Below the pieces are notes generated by a model, which was given only the letters and a program-made list of their open reading frames with translations, was not told where the DNA came from and did not search any database. The translations under genes and the position numbers were made by a program. DNA of 52,109 bases from assembly GCA_010031735.1 (NCBI GenBank), contig RGZB01000012.1:1-52109 (forward strand), in the 5' to 3' direction. Below, in pieces: positions 36,199 through 46,777 of the stretch; within the stretch, counting starts at the first letter, position 1; each line of letters starts with the position of its first letter. Source of the stretch: Pseudomonadota bacterium. GTDB lineage: Bacteria; Pseudomonadota; Alphaproteobacteria; Rickettsiales; RGZB01.

Positions 36199-36739
36199 TC
36201 AATGAGAACTCCATACGAATACATTTTCCTCTTTTATGAAGCGACATATGGTGTGTGAAACGCTGGATCATAGCGAGGCCGCGCGGGTATGGTGATTTAA
36301 GGTTTCTTTCCAGTGCCTGCTTGAGATTAAATCCTTTCCCTTCATCCTCCACTTCAATACTCAGTACATCATCCGAATATTCACACCGCAGTGTTATCTT
36401 GCGATTGGCATAGTCCGGATCCTCAAGGCGGTGCATGGTGAGTTCCTGCACCTGTAGAAAGCTCGAGGTATTCCCATTCTGGCTCCCAACCTGTAGATTG
36501 CCATGCAGTATGGCATTCGACACCGCTTCGTGCAGACAGAGCTTGATGGTCTCCTTCTGTTTTGGACTGAGGAAAGTCAATTGCCCAATCAACCAGTCCG
36601 CCAGAGAGAACCGGTAGGCATGTGCGGTATCAAAGACCACCTCGAAGGCGGATTGTTCGCTTAAGTTAAGCTGCATAGGGTGAGAGGCAGGGGTGCTCCC
36701 CGATTTGGGATTCTTGAATCTGAAGGTTGCCATGGCCAT
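36185..36739 (-). CDS. RsbW-like serine kinase / anti-sigma-type ATPase
   Basis: 184 residues with a HATPase_c_2-type fold: N-box LHEAVSNAILHGN (~70-82), G1 VEDEGKGFN, and PYPRGLAMIQRF as G2. This is the RsbW/SpoIIAB family, which phosphorylates a STAS antagonist and binds a target protein. It starts at a TAATG shared with the STAS gene upstream and overlaps the phosphatase downstream, so kinase, antagonist and phosphatase are one module. No sigma-factor gene is beside it; the target is unknown. Confidence 0.9.
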   Translation of the reverse strand: MAMATFRFKNPKSGSTPASHPMQLNLSEQSAFEVVFDTAHAYRFSLADWLIGQLTFLSPKQKETIKLCLHEAVSNAILHGNLQVGSQNGNTSSFLQVQELTMHRLEDPDYANRKITLRCEYSDDVLSIEVEDEGKGFNLKQALERNLKSPYPRGLAMIQRFTHHMSLHKRGKCIRMEFSLNAKA

Positions 36740-37038
36740 TACCTCATATCGAACAGTGTATGGAAATGGGAGATCTTGAATATCTTATCCACTTGGCCTT
36801 GTGCACGCAGCAGGGTTATACCCCCACCCCGCTTGCCGAGTTCCTCCCGCGCAAGGAGAAGCATGCCGAGTGCTGCGGAATCGATGAATTGTGTCGCAGA
36901 GAAATCGATGATCAGGCGAGTAACGTTCTTTTGCTCGATGGTATTCAGGATATTCCTGAACCATTCACTATCCGTGAAGGTAAATTTCTCATGCACCTGA
37001 ACATGAAGCTCATTATGGGAGGCAGCGGCGTTTGACAT
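36739..37038 (-). CDS. STAS-domain antagonist (RsbV/SpoIIAA-like)
   Basis: 99-residue single STAS domain. The phosphorylatable serine is in IDSAALGMLLLAREEL, the usual place (start of helix 2). It sits between the soluble MCP-like protein (9-nt gap) and the RsbW-like kinase (TAATG overlap). In partner switching the unphosphorylated form binds the kinase and frees its target. This is the second STAS protein of the operon; unlike the first (47143-47442) it keeps the serine. Confidence 0.92.
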   Translation of the reverse strand: MSNAAASHNELHVQVHEKFTFTDSEWFRNILNTIEQKNVTRLIIDFSATQFIDSAALGMLLLAREELGKRGGGITLLRAQGQVDKIFKISHFHTLFDMR

Positions 37039-37047
37039 AGTGTTCTC

Positions 37048-38085
37048 CTAAAAAAGTTCGACATTATCCGTGGAAGTACCGGAAGACGCCGCAGCTACCA
37101 GCTGTTGCTTTGGCTTGCGACCCAGTTTCTCTGCATACGAGTTATTGAATTCACTGAGCAGGAAACAGCGGGATAGCTCGTCTGCAATCGCTTCATACTG
37201 CTCAGGCTTGAAGGAATGTTGTTCTGCGATCATGCGCCCTATTACGCTGAGCGCTCCCACCGTATTATGGATATATTGTGAGGTGCGATCCTGAAACTGC
37301 ATGCCGACCACCGTGCCTACAATGGTTTTCGATATCTCGTGGGAGGTCTTCGCTGTCTTATCGAGCACATCCTTGAACCGCCCATTTTGCTCCAGCATCG
37401 CTTGCAGCAGCTTATCAAGTTTTTCGCGCGACTCGATATTCTTGGTCATATCCGCATTCGCGACCTCGCTTAATTTTTCATAGCTATTGCGTACGCTGCT
37501 GGAAACCAGCCCGATCTTGGTGCGCATCTCGCGAGAAAGCCCTGCTATTTCCTGCGATACGACCTTCACCTCATGCGCGACGATCCGGAAACCATCACCC
37601 TCTCTTCCCGCACGCGAAGCCTCGATGCTTGCATTGAGTGAGAGGAGGTGCGTCTGCTTCGTAATGCTCTGGATCTTGGTGTTGAATGTCTCGATGGCAG
37701 TCAGTGCCTTCATCGCATCATCGAGGCTGTAAACCATGTACATCGACATCTTCGAGATGAAGAGGATACGTTCGATAGAACTGGAGAAGGCCTCGTTAAA
37801 GCTTCGGGCAAAATCATTCATAGTGATGGATTCACCGTCTACCGTCAGGGCACTGGCGGTTTCGACCAACTCGTCGATGATCGTCCCTTGCTGTTCGATC
37901 GACTGTGAGAGCTTCTGGAATTTCTGACTAAGGTCTAGAGCACTATCTTCCACCAGTTTTGAGGTTTGCGGCAATTTCTCTATCAGCACCTCAATCGCCT
38001 TATCGACAGGATTGACGGTCAATCCCTGTTTGTCCTCTTGATTCGCTGCGTACTCTTCCGCGATATGCGCCACCGGTATAGTCAT
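37048..38085 (-). CDS. Soluble MCP-like signalling protein
   Basis: 345 residues without TM or signal. The central part (~130-220) resembles an MCP signalling tip: THLLSLNASIEASRAGREGDGFRIVAHEVKVVSQEIAGLSREMR, here quoted in parts as LLSLNASIEASRAG and FRIVAHEVKVVSQEI. The second arm has IVGTVVGMQFQDRTSQYI. There are no HAMP or ligand domains. It could be a cytosolic chemoreceptor or an adaptor that links the receptor array to the partner-switch genes just downstream. It shares ATGA with cheB. Confidence 0.85.
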   Translation of the reverse strand: MTIPVAHIAEEYAANQEDKQGLTVNPVDKAIEVLIEKLPQTSKLVEDSALDLSQKFQKLSQSIEQQGTIIDELVETASALTVDGESITMNDFARSFNEAFSSSIERILFISKMSMYMVYSLDDAMKALTAIETFNTKIQSITKQTHLLSLNASIEASRAGREGDGFRIVAHEVKVVSQEIAGLSREMRTKIGLVSSSVRNSYEKLSEVANADMTKNIESREKLDKLLQAMLEQNGRFKDVLDKTAKTSHEISKTIVGTVVGMQFQDRTSQYIHNTVGALSVIGRMIAEQHSFKPEQYEAIADELSRCFLLSEFNNSYAEKLGRKPKQQLVAAASSGTSTDNVELF

Positions 38086-39143
38086 ATCTCGTTTCCTCTC
38101 CTATGGGATGCTTGCCGTACGGTGCTGAAATGACTGCAGACTGCCTCGGTGATAAACTCAAGGCCGAGTTGCACGTCTACAGCCCCTGCCAGATATGCCG
38201 CTTTCGGCATGCCATAGACCACAGAACTATCTTCATCCTGTGCGATGGTATAGGAACCGGCCTGCTTCATAGACAGCATACCCGCTGCACCGTCCTTACC
38301 CATTCCGGTCAGGATCACACCCACAGCCGCTTTCCCTACCGTACGCGCAACCGATGCGAACATCACATCAACGGAAGGGCGGTGTCCCGATATCTTCTTT
38401 CCCTGATGCACCCGGCAGGTATAGGCGCCCGCGCGTCCCTCCACTTCGAGATGTGAGCCACCGGGAGCAATGTACGCATTACCCGAACTTACCTTCATAC
38501 CGTGGGCAGCCTCCTGCACGTCGATACTCGAAACCGAAGAAAGTCGCCGCGCCAACTGGCTTGTGAAACCGGGGGGCATATGCTGGGTAATCACGATGGG
38601 CGGGCTATTAGGAGGGAAGAAGGGCACGATGGCCCTCAGCGCCTCCACACCGCCAGTAGAAGCACCGATCGCGATCAGGCCGCTGCTGGTGCCACCAGTG
38701 GGAATCGGACATACTTTCTGCTTAGGAATTGGTTTGGTCCGTAATTTTGCCTTTGCAGCGGCTTTTACCTTTGCAATCAATTCTACCTCTATGGATTTAA
38801 TATCCGATGATTCGGTCGGCTTGCCGATACAATCCACCGCACCGATCTCAAGTGCACGCAAAGTCGCCTCCGCATTATGCTGTGTAAGCGAGGAGACCAT
38901 CACCACCGGTGTGGGACGTAGGGTCATGATTTTTTCCAGGAACATCAGCCCGTCCATATTCGGCATCTCGATATCGAGGGTCACCACATCCGGTTTTAAC
39001 CTCTTCATCATATCACGCGCGATAAGGGGGTCGCCGGCGGTGCCAAGCACTTGGATATCCGCATCTGCGGAAAGTATCGCAGTGAAGATATTACGGATGA
39101 AGCTCGAATCATCCACGACCAATACGCCGATCTTCCGGTTCAC
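38082..39143 (-). CDS. cheB: Chemotaxis protein-glutamate methylesterase CheB
   Basis: 353 residues. Receiver ~4-120 with D57 (VVTLDIEMPNMDG) and KPT. The methylesterase domain (~165-340) has the catalytic Ser in IAIGASTGGVEAL, His in VITQHMPPGFT and Asp in LTGMGKDGAAGM. It removes methyl groups from (and deamidates) receptors after phosphorylation by CheA. ATGA overlaps on both sides, with cheD upstream and the MCP-like gene downstream. Confidence 0.97.
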   Translation of the reverse strand: MNRKIGVLVVDDSSFIRNIFTAILSADADIQVLGTAGDPLIARDMMKRLKPDVVTLDIEMPNMDGLMFLEKIMTLRPTPVVMVSSLTQHNAEATLRALEIGAVDCIGKPTESSDIKSIEVELIAKVKAAAKAKLRTKPIPKQKVCPIPTGGTSSGLIAIGASTGGVEALRAIVPFFPPNSPPIVITQHMPPGFTSQLARRLSSVSSIDVQEAAHGMKVSSGNAYIAPGGSHLEVEGRAGAYTCRVHQGKKISGHRPSVDVMFASVARTVGKAAVGVILTGMGKDGAAGMLSMKQAGSYTIAQDEDSSVVYGMPKAAYLAGAVDVQLGLEFITEAVCSHFSTVRQASHRRGNEI

Positions 39144-39772
39144 GTGAACATCTCCAGCTCGGCTTTTCTGTTCTTCTTCTGTGCCTTTTGTGCGTACGTA
39201 CTTTCCTCGTCGACGATGCGCATATCTTCCCTGCGGCTGAGCTTACGCACCATCACGCGGCCGGTATCTGGGAAATAATGTAGTCGCCGTGGCTGCTTGC
39301 CGCCTAAATCCTCGGACGCGATCTTTAGTCCCTCTTCGCGCAGGAAACTACGGACGAATTCCGAGTTCTTATCCCCGATCAGGGCAGAGCTGTTGGTGAC
39401 ATTCCCTCCCCCAAACACCTTGATCTCAAAACGGTTCTTTTTGCCCCCAAGCTTTATGATCTCGTTGATGAGCTGCTCCATGGCAAAGGCGCCAAAGCGC
39501 GCAGAATCGGCAGAAAAGCCATCCACCCCAGGCAACAGGAAATGGTTCATCCCGCCGACATTGATCTCTGGATCGCGTATGCAAGCCGAAACGCAGGAAC
39601 CCAGAATGGTCACCAACATTTCACCTTGGTCTGCCGTAACGTAATATTCGCCGGAGAATACTTTCACCACCGTCAGTTCAGAGACCTGATCGAAATAGCG
39701 CTTGATGCCATCATAGTAGTCGCCTACCTGGACACGCTCGCTATCGGTTCTCCTAATGGGAATGCGGGTCAT
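39140..39772 (-). CDS. cheD: Chemoreceptor glutamine deamidase CheD
   Basis: 210 residues. Catalytic Cys in VTILGSCVSACIRD and His in GGMNHFLLPG, with the core FGGGNVTNSSALIGDKN; both residues of the CheD dyad are present. The N-terminal ~50 and C-terminal ~25 residues (Lys/Arg-rich) are longer than in minimal CheD. It deamidates receptor glutamines. Joined to cheR and cheB by ATGA overlaps. Confidence 0.95.
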   Translation of the reverse strand: MTRIPIRRTDSERVQVGDYYDGIKRYFDQVSELTVVKVFSGEYYVTADQGEMLVTILGSCVSACIRDPEINVGGMNHFLLPGVDGFSADSARFGAFAMEQLINEIIKLGGKKNRFEIKVFGGGNVTNSSALIGDKNSEFVRSFLREEGLKIASEDLGGKQPRRLHYFPDTGRVMVRKLSRREDMRIVDEESTYAQKAQKKNRKAELEMFT

Positions 39773-40602
39773 GCGATCTTCCTGTAAATCGTTGTACCTA
39801 CCGACCTGAACCGTGTACTGACATTGAAGAGATTTTCAGAATGCCCGATACATAGGCAGCCATTATCTACCATACGATCAGCGAATTTATCGAATATGGC
39901 CCGCTGCACCTCTTTATTGAAATAAATGACGACATTTCGGCAGAAGATAACCTGAAACTGCCCTTTGACCGGCCAGTGGTCGAGGAAATTCATACGCTTG
40001 AAAGTCACGAACTTCCTGAGTTCATCCGTCACCGTAACCGTCTCTCCATCATCTGATGTTTCGAGATATTTACGGTGATACTCTTGCGGAATATCTTTTA
40101 GCACCTCAGAAGGATATGTGGCAGCAGCACCTTTCCCAAGCACCTCGGTATCGATATCCGTTGCCAATATCTTGAAGTCTTTATATGCCAGTTCGGGCAT
40201 CGCCGAGAGCATCGTCATCGCAATCGAATAGGCTTCCATCCCGACCGAACATCCCGCCGACCATATCCGAATCTTTTCCGGCTTTTGTTCTGTCAGTTCC
40301 TTCACCACTACGTCACGCAGATAATGGAAGTGGTGCTCCTCACGGAAGAAGCGCGTCACATTGGTGGTGATAGCATTCACGAAATTGATGAGTTCACTGC
40401 CTGAGCTATCAGAACTAAGTATCTCGCAATATTCACGGAAGCCCCCGATATTTAGCGTACGTATACGGCGGACCAAACGTGAGTACACCATGTTTTTCTT
40501 ATGCTCCGCGAGTTCGATTCCCGTTTTTTCGCTTACCATGGTTCGGATGAAGCGAAAATCACGGTCGCTGAACTCAAAGCCTTTTTCGATAGCAGCGTTC
40601 AT
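39769..40602 (-). CDS. cheR: Chemotaxis protein methyltransferase CheR
   Basis: 277 residues. The N-terminal helical domain (~8-75; FRFIRTMVSEKTGIEL, MVYSRLVRRIR) precedes a SAM-binding domain with IWSAGCSVGMEAYSIAM, ILATDIDTEVL and IFCRNVVIYFN. It methylates receptor glutamates. The large MCP 24 nt upstream ends in GWEEF, a CheR-docking-type peptide, so the two probably work together. Confidence 0.96.
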   Translation of the reverse strand: MNAAIEKGFEFSDRDFRFIRTMVSEKTGIELAEHKKNMVYSRLVRRIRTLNIGGFREYCEILSSDSSGSELINFVNAITTNVTRFFREEHHFHYLRDVVVKELTEQKPEKIRIWSAGCSVGMEAYSIAMTMLSAMPELAYKDFKILATDIDTEVLGKGAAATYPSEVLKDIPQEYHRKYLETSDDGETVTVTDELRKFVTFKRMNFLDHWPVKGQFQVIFCRNVVIYFNKEVQRAIFDKFADRMVDNGCLCIGHSENLFNVSTRFRSVGTTIYRKIA

Positions 40603-40626
40603 CTTCTAAGCCCCTTATGTAAGATC

Positions 40627-43600
40627 CTAGAATTCTTCCCAACCTTCATCGAACTTGGCTTCTGCAGCGCTGACGGCCATTTTCTTTCCGTTTGCCTTTT
40701 TCATGGCTGACACTTCCGGTTTCTTCTTGCTGGTCGTGATGGGCTTCGTCGCTACCTTTACCGGTTTGGTATGGACCTTGAGATGACCGTTCGATGGTGC
40801 TTCGAGCGCAAGTGGCGCTTTCTCTTTCTTTGACGGAGATTCCTCCTTGTCCGAGATACGGAAGAACTCCATCAGGCTCTCGAGTTTGCCCGCTTGTTCC
40901 ACGAGCGACTGGGCAGCTGCCGTATTCTCTTCTACGAGCGCGGCATTCTGCTGTGTCCCCTCATCCATCTCACTGATCGCCGAGTTGATTTCATCGATAC
41001 CCGTCGCTTGCTGCTCACTGGCAGAGGCGATCTCTGACATAAGCCCCGTGACATCCTTCACCGATTTCACGATCTGCTCTAAGGTCTTACCGGCTTCGTT
41101 CACCAGTTCGGAACCCTTCTTCACTTCATCGACACTCTCGTTTATGAGGGTCTTGATCTCCTTCGATGCAGAGGCCGAACGACCCGCAAGCGAGCGCACC
41201 TCACTTGCCACCACCGCAAAGCCCTTACCCGCCTCACCGGCACGCGCCGCCTCAACTGCGGCATTCAGCGCCAGCAGATTGGTCTGGAACGCGATATCGT
41301 CGATCACACCGATGATATCCGCGATCTTCTGGGAAGAAGCCGAGATACGCTCCATCGCCTTCACGGCATTACCGACCACCTGACCACCCGTAGTCGCCAC
41401 TTCGCTCGCACGGCTGGAGAGGGCATTGGCCTGCTGCGCGTTCTCGGAGTTCTGTTTCACGGTCGAGGTGATCTGCTCCATACTTGCTGCGGTCTCCTCA
41501 AGCGACGAGGCTTGCGATTCCGTACGTTGCGAGAGATCGGTACTGCCGGACGATATCTCCGACGACGCACTGTTCACCGATTGTGCCGTATCCTTGATAT
41601 CGAACACCGTATCCCGGAGCTTATCGATGGTCGTATTGAGTGCTTGTTTGATATCGTCGAACATCCCTTCGTACTGGTTATTGATCTTTTTCGTGAGATC
41701 ACCCTGTGACATCGAGTTGATCACCTCACCGATTTCGGTAAGACCATTTAACGAAACCTCACCGATGCGGTTGATGCCTTTACTTAAGTTCAGCATGAAG
41801 CCGGTTTTACCCGCTTCCGGGAGGCGTTTAGAGAAATCACCCTTCGCCGAAGCCTGGACTATACCGTCCACTTCTGCTTCGATCGCCTTTTGTAGCGTGA
41901 CGTCTTTCCATTCGACTACGGTGCCGAGTCGCTCATTGTTTTTACCCAACACCGGGTTTGCCACAAGATCAAAGAGACGCCCGCCGACCGTGATGGAAGT
42001 CTCATAAACCGATTTCAGGTTGGCAAGCATGCTGCGTTGATGCTCCGGCTTCTTGTGGAAATTATCGATACTAGAACCGATGAGTTTTTCCGTATCGAAG
42101 TTCGGCAATTGCTTACGGATATCTGCTTCCGCCGCTTTCATCATATTGATAACAGACGGGTTCATATAGATGATCGTATTGGTTTCATCTGCCAGCATCA
42201 CGTTACTGGTGACACAATCGAGTGACGTCTGTACACGCTGCGAGCGCAGAGTCTCTGCACGCCGGTAGGTTACGTCGACTGCGTATTTCACGACCTTGAA
42301 TGGCTTTCCATTCACATCCATGACCGGGTTATAGGTAGCCTGGATCCAGACCTCATTACCATTCTTCGCAAAACGTATATACTGGTCGGCCTTGAATTTT
42401 CCTGCAGCCAGGTCTGCCCAGAATTCCTTATATTCAGGGCTTGCAGCATATTTCGGATCGACGAACATGCTGTGGTGTTTGCCTTTGATTTCCTCGAATG
42501 TATAACCAAGCGCTTTTAAGAAGTGCTCATTTGCTTTGGTGATCGTACCATCTAAGGTAAATTCGATACTTGCTTGCGAACGATTGAGCGCCTGCACCTG
42601 ACCTTGGCAATCCTCAAGGATCTTATCAAGCGCACGCTTCTGCGTAACATCTTGCCATTCTACGACCGTACCGATACGGCGTTTCTTGCCGTCAAATACT
42701 GGATTCGCGATCAGATCAAATATGCGAGTACCAATCGTGATAGAGGTTTGATAGGTACTCTCGTGTTTAGCAACCGAAGTGTGCTGATTCTCCGCCCGTT
42801 TCGCGAGGCTGTCGATATCCATACCGAGTAATTTACTTGCATCAAAGGCTGGTATCTCCTTACGGATATCCGCTTCTGCCACCTTGAACATCTCGCGCAC
42901 CGACGGATTCATATAAACCACCGTGTTTTTATCATCCGCCAGCATCACGCCACTCGTAACGCAGTCGAGCGAGGTCTGAACCCGCGTGTTGGCGTAGAGC
43001 GCTTTCTTGAGGTCCGCCAAGGAATTGGCCATGGTCCCAATCTCGTCCTTACGTTCTGTGCCCTCGATGGTGATATCATATTCACCTTCCGCTATGGATT
43101 TGATGTTACTCGAGGCTTTGAGCAGCGGCGTGCTCGCCAGTTTGCCGAGCAGAGAGCCGATTGTCAGAATCACAAAGAACGATCCTGCCATAATGATGTA
43201 GAGCACGCGTTTGGTATTTACCACCCCCTCGAACGCATACTGCGCAGGCTGATGAACAAGCACCGTCCAACCAAGTCCAGGATAACCGAGCGCACCGTCG
43301 GAACGAGACCAACTGACTGCATCTTCTTCACCACTACCAAAATCCTTCTCGACCTTACTTCCTTCGGTCGATTTGAGTGCCTCTTCAGCCGCCGGGATGT
43401 TGAGACTTGCGATCGTTTTCTTGCCAATGCCACCCGTGACACGGTTTGTATCCACATGTTCTGCGGGGTCGTAATTCACCAAGGCAGTCCCTGCTGCATC
43501 CGTAATAGCGATAGCGGTCGCCTTATCGCCATCCTTCTCCATAGAATCATGTACACTTTTCACGATATTTTCCACTAAGCCGAAATCGGCAAAGTTCACC

Positions 43601-44256
43601 CACACACCAATGGTTTTACCGGCAGTGTCATGCACGGGTGCAGCAAACGTAATGGTAAAGCCATCTTCGCCACGGTAGATGTCCGATATCAGTGATTCAT
43701 AGCGTGGCTGTTCTACCACCGTGCCATCGAGACCTTCGCCTTTCAGGAATTCTTTATGCATCACTTTCTGGAACCAGGATGCATCCTTGAACGACCGGCC
43801 ATAAATGCTAGAAACATTTAATGCCTTGCCTTGGTTGTCTGCAGTATTGACCGCTGCAACCTTGCCCTCGGTGTCCACTATCATCATTAATTTATAGATG
43901 CCATAGTTTGTCATATAGGAGTTCATTGCGGTCACGAGCGGACTAGCCTCCGATGCCTTGTACCAATTACTGGTATCGTGTGCGGCAGCATTCATGCAGA
44001 ACGCTTGCACATCGCCGTAGCGCTCAAAGAGGTTGCGATCAATCAATTCATTTATCTCCTCGGCGGTATTGCCATGCGAGGCAAGCGTAAGCTTATCCAT
44101 CTCATTGAGTTTGCTGAATATAATTGGCATCACCGCAAGAATCGGCAGCAAGCCGAAGACGAGGAGTAATAACGTGAGTTTGGTACGGATATTGAATGTA
44201 AACATGGCATTACCTTTCGTTTGGATTTCTTTGGCGGGATGTATGTTCGTACTCAT
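40627..44256 (-). CDS. Large chemoreceptor with dCache, three PAS domains and C-terminal docking peptide
   Basis: 1209 residues. TM1 ~26-48, periplasmic double-Cache-like sensor ~50-340 ([28 protein letters not shown]), TM2 ~350-370, HAMP ~372-420. PAS1 ~422-545, PAS2 ~550-665 ([17 protein letters not shown]- or haem-type pattern), PAS3 ~672-795, a second HAMP-like linker ~800-900, signalling domain ~900-1120 ([18 protein letters not shown]). PAS1 and PAS3 are near copies (both begin [11 protein letters not shown]). The last five residues are GWEEF, of the xWxxF CheR/CheB docking type after a ~70-residue flexible Lys/Pro-rich linker. It starts in ATGA overlap with cheW; another ATG 17 codons later also has an RBS. 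Confidence 0.95.
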   Translation of the reverse strand: MSTNIHPAKEIQTKGNAMFTFNIRTKLTLLLLVFGLLPILAVMPIIFSKLNEMDKLTLASHGNTAEEINELIDRNLFERYGDVQAFCMNAAAHDTSNWYKASEASPLVTAMNSYMTNYGIYKLMMIVDTEGKVAAVNTADNQGKALNVSSIYGRSFKDASWFQKVMHKEFLKGEGLDGTVVEQPRYESLISDIYRGEDGFTITFAAPVHDTAGKTIGVWVNFADFGLVENIVKSVHDSMEKDGDKATAIAITDAAGTALVNYDPAEHVDTNRVTGGIGKKTIASLNIPAAEEALKSTEGSKVEKDFGSGEEDAVSWSRSDGALGYPGLGWTVLVHQPAQYAFEGVVNTKRVLYIIMAGSFFVILTIGSLLGKLASTPLLKASSNIKSIAEGEYDITIEGTERKDEIGTMANSLADLKKALYANTRVQTSLDCVTSGVMLADDKNTVVYMNPSVREMFKVAEADIRKEIPAFDASKLLGMDIDSLAKRAENQHTSVAKHESTYQTSITIGTRIFDLIANPVFDGKKRRIGTVVEWQDVTQKRALDKILEDCQGQVQALNRSQASIEFTLDGTITKANEHFLKALGYTFEEIKGKHHSMFVDPKYAASPEYKEFWADLAAGKFKADQYIRFAKNGNEVWIQATYNPVMDVNGKPFKVVKYAVDVTYRRAETLRSQRVQTSLDCVTSNVMLADETNTIIYMNPSVINMMKAAEADIRKQLPNFDTEKLIGSSIDNFHKKPEHQRSMLANLKSVYETSITVGGRLFDLVANPVLGKNNERLGTVVEWKDVTLQKAIEAEVDGIVQASAKGDFSKRLPEAGKTGFMLNLSKGINRIGEVSLNGLTEIGEVINSMSQGDLTKKINNQYEGMFDDIKQALNTTIDKLRDTVFDIKDTAQSVNSASSEISSGSTDLSQRTESQASSLEETAASMEQITSTVKQNSENAQQANALSSRASEVATTGGQVVGNAVKAMERISASSQKIADIIGVIDDIAFQTNLLALNAAVEAARAGEAGKGFAVVASEVRSLAGRSASASKEIKTLINESVDEVKKGSELVNEAGKTLEQIVKSVKDVTGLMSEIASASEQQATGIDEINSAISEMDEGTQQNAALVEENTAAAQSLVEQAGKLESLMEFFRISDKEESPSKKEKAPLALEAPSNGHLKVHTKPVKVATKPITTSKKKPEVSAMKKANGKKMAVSAAEAKFDEGWEEF

Positions 44257-44783
44257 GATGCTTTCTCCACGTTTGCTGGAATCTGATCGATCTCGAAAAG
44301 GTTTTCGACGTTCAGCAATACGACCATCTTGTCCTGGACAGAGATGAGGCCATTGATGAATTCCTTATCGATGGTGGTATCGGAAACAGGGGCGGATTTG
44401 ATCTCACTCGCCTGCACGGTCAGGATATCGGAGACCGCATCCGCGAGCACACCGATGGTGCGGTTCGCCACCGCCATCACGACCACTACATGCTTGGATT
44501 CCGCCAGCGTGACACCCATGCCGAAGCGGGTACGCAGGTCGAATATCGGAATCACCACACCACGAAGGTTGATGACGCCGCGCATATACTCCGGTGAGTT
44601 CGGCATGCGTGTGGCTTCTGTCCAGCCTTTGATCTCGCGGACCGCCATGATATCCACACCATATTCCGCGCCCGATACCGAGAAAGTGAGGAACTGCATC
44701 ACCTCACCTTTCGCAAGTTCCTGGCTATTTGTACTTTTTTCATTCACTGGTTTGGCTTCTGCTGTCATGTTTCCCTCGCTCAA
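44253..44783 (-). CDS. cheW: Chemotaxis coupling protein CheW
   Basis: 176 residues: a ~28-residue charged leader, then a CheW SH3-like fold (~30-165) with [44 protein letters not shown] and [22 protein letters not shown]. It links receptors to CheA. ATGA overlaps with cheA and with the large MCP gene. Confidence 0.97.
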   Translation of the reverse strand: MSEGNMTAEAKPVNEKSTNSQELAKGEVMQFLTFSVSGAEYGVDIMAVREIKGWTEATRMPNSPEYMRGVINLRGVVIPIFDLRTRFGMGVTLAESKHVVVVMAVANRTIGVLADAVSDILTVQASEIKSAPVSDTTIDKEFINGLISVQDKMVVLLNVENLFEIDQIPANVEKAS

Positions 44784-46771
44784 GCGGCGTGCTCAACGGT
44801 TTTGGCGTGCACAAGTGCAGCACCCATTTTCTGTAATCCCCCGATGTCCAGAATCAGAGAGACATTGCCATCTCCTAGAATGGTAGCACCCGAAATGCCG
44901 GCCACCGGACTTGAATTCTCTTCGATGCTTTTAATCACAACCTGCTGTTGGCCCAGCAACTCATCGACAAGCAGACCCACTTTGTCGCGGCCACTCTCCA
45001 CCAGTACGACGAGTCCACGCGCGGGATCCTGCACTGCGTTCTTCACCCCGAAGATATGGTAAAGCCCGATCACAGGGATGAATTCGCCACGCACGTTGAT
45101 CACACTGCCACCATCTGCGACCGGCTTCACCGCACCGGCAGAAGGCTTCATGCTTTCAATGATATTGTTGATTGGTACGATGTATTTCTCCTGCCCCACG
45201 CGAACGATCATGCCATCCAGGATCGCGAGCGTGAGTGGGAGCGTGACCACAATGCGTGAACCCTTTCCCGGCGTGTTATAGAGCCCTACCGTTCCACCGA
45301 GACTATGGATGTTGCGGCGAACGACATCCATACCCACGCCGCGGCCGGATACATTCGTCACCTGTTCCGCCGTCGAGAATCCGGGCATGAAGATCAAATG
45401 GTCGATCTCTTCATCGCTTAAGATGGCATTCGCTTCGATCAATCCCTTTTCCTTCGCCTTGCTAAGCACGCGTTCCCGGTTGATGCCCCGCCCGTCATCT
45501 CCGATCTCGATCACGATCCTGCCGCCACGATGGTCGGCCGATAAGGTGATGACCCCTTGCTCCGGCTTACCTGATTTCTTGCGATCCTCCGGCTTCTCGA
45601 TGCCGTGGTCGACGGAATTACGGATCATATGCGTAAGGGGGTCGCCGAGTTGCTCGATCACCGTTTTATCGATTTCGGTGTTCTCTCCCGTCATCTCGAT
45701 ACGGATATCCTTGTTGAGTTGTTTCGAGAGGTCGCGGACGATACGCGGCATACGTGAGAAAATCGATTTCACCGGCTGCATCCGCACGCTCATCACGGAT
45801 TCCTGCAACTCACGTGTATGCTGGGAGAGTTCTTCGACTCCCTGGATCAGTTTAAGAAAACGCTCGGGCGGTAGGTCGCGCACCTGTGCCTGGATCATCG
45901 CTTGCGTAATCACCAGCTCGCCTACCATATTGACGAGTCTGTCCACCTTATCGGTATCAACCCGGATACTGGTGACCACTTTTTGGGCGCTATCATCCGG
46001 GCGCTTTTCTGCCGCGGGCTTCACTTCTTGCGTAGCGCTTGCCTGCGCAGACACTTCAGTCCCTATCTCCGTGATCTCGAGATCGCACTCCCCTTCGACA
46101 AACTCAAACGCCTCCTTGATCGGGGCGGTGCCTTTGCTACTTTCTATCTCCATTACCCATGATAGATAACAATCGAGGGGTGCCAGATGGGAGATATCGG
46201 GAAGCGCACGGATATCGGCCTCGACCCTTACAACACCCACTTTCTGCAATTCACGGATGATAAGAAGCGGTTCATTACCACTGCTGAATAATTCTTTCTT
46301 CGGCTTGAACGAGACGCGGTACTCGCCTGACGCAGTAACGGCGGATTTATCCCTGGCGCTCTTCGTTGGTACGCTAGAGCCGCCTTTACCAGCAAAGTTC
46401 AAAAGTTCGTTCGCAAGCACCTTACCGAAATCTGGTGGCACCGGTTTATTATCGCGCGCAGCACCCACCATCTCCTTCACGACATCGACCGAGCGGAGTA
46501 ATGCATCCACCACATCGCGCGAAGGAGCAACCTTACCTTCGCGCATCGCATCGAGTAAGGCTTCTGCAATATGGGTAAACCCCACCAGCTCTTGGAAACC
46601 GAACGCGCCGCCGCCGCCTTTGATGGAGTGGGCACAACGGAAAATCGCGTTTAAGTCTTCCGCACGGGCCCCTTCACCATCGAGCGAGAGTAATTTCTCC
46701 TCCATTTCCTGAAGCAGCTCGAAGCATTCGGTGATGTAGGTTTGCTTGAACTGATCCAGGTTGAGCGACAT
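44780..46771 (-). CDS. cheA: Chemotaxis histidine kinase CheA
   Basis: 663 residues. HPt domain with H48 (FRCAHSIKGGGGAFGF). A middle region (~150-250) with FKPKKELFSSGNEPLLIIREL takes the P2 position. Dimerisation P3 (~265-330; VDRLVNMVGELVITQAMIQ), ATPase P4 with DPLTHMIRNSVDHGIE, IEIGDDGRGI and GRGVGMDVV, and the CheW-like P5 (~520-655). Start 6 nt after the cheY stop. The target list may include CheY, CheB and the receiver of the RsbU-like protein (the last is inference). Confidence 0.97.
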   Translation of the reverse strand: MSLNLDQFKQTYITECFELLQEMEEKLLSLDGEGARAEDLNAIFRCAHSIKGGGGAFGFQELVGFTHIAEALLDAMREGKVAPSRDVVDALLRSVDVVKEMVGAARDNKPVPPDFGKVLANELLNFAGKGGSSVPTKSARDKSAVTASGEYRVSFKPKKELFSSGNEPLLIIRELQKVGVVRVEADIRALPDISHLAPLDCYLSWVMEIESSKGTAPIKEAFEFVEGECDLEITEIGTEVSAQASATQEVKPAAEKRPDDSAQKVVTSIRVDTDKVDRLVNMVGELVITQAMIQAQVRDLPPERFLKLIQGVEELSQHTRELQESVMSVRMQPVKSIFSRMPRIVRDLSKQLNKDIRIEMTGENTEIDKTVIEQLGDPLTHMIRNSVDHGIEKPEDRKKSGKPEQGVITLSADHRGGRIVIEIGDDGRGINRERVLSKAKEKGLIEANAILSDEEIDHLIFMPGFSTAEQVTNVSGRGVGMDVVRRNIHSLGGTVGLYNTPGKGSRIVVTLPLTLAILDGMIVRVGQEKYIVPINNIIESMKPSAGAVKPVADGGSVINVRGEFIPVIGLYHIFGVKNAVQDPARGLVVLVESGRDKVGLLVDELLGQQQVVIKSIEENSSPVAGISGATILGDGNVSLILDIGGLQKMGAALVHAKTVEHAA

Positions 46772-46777
46772 GATCTT

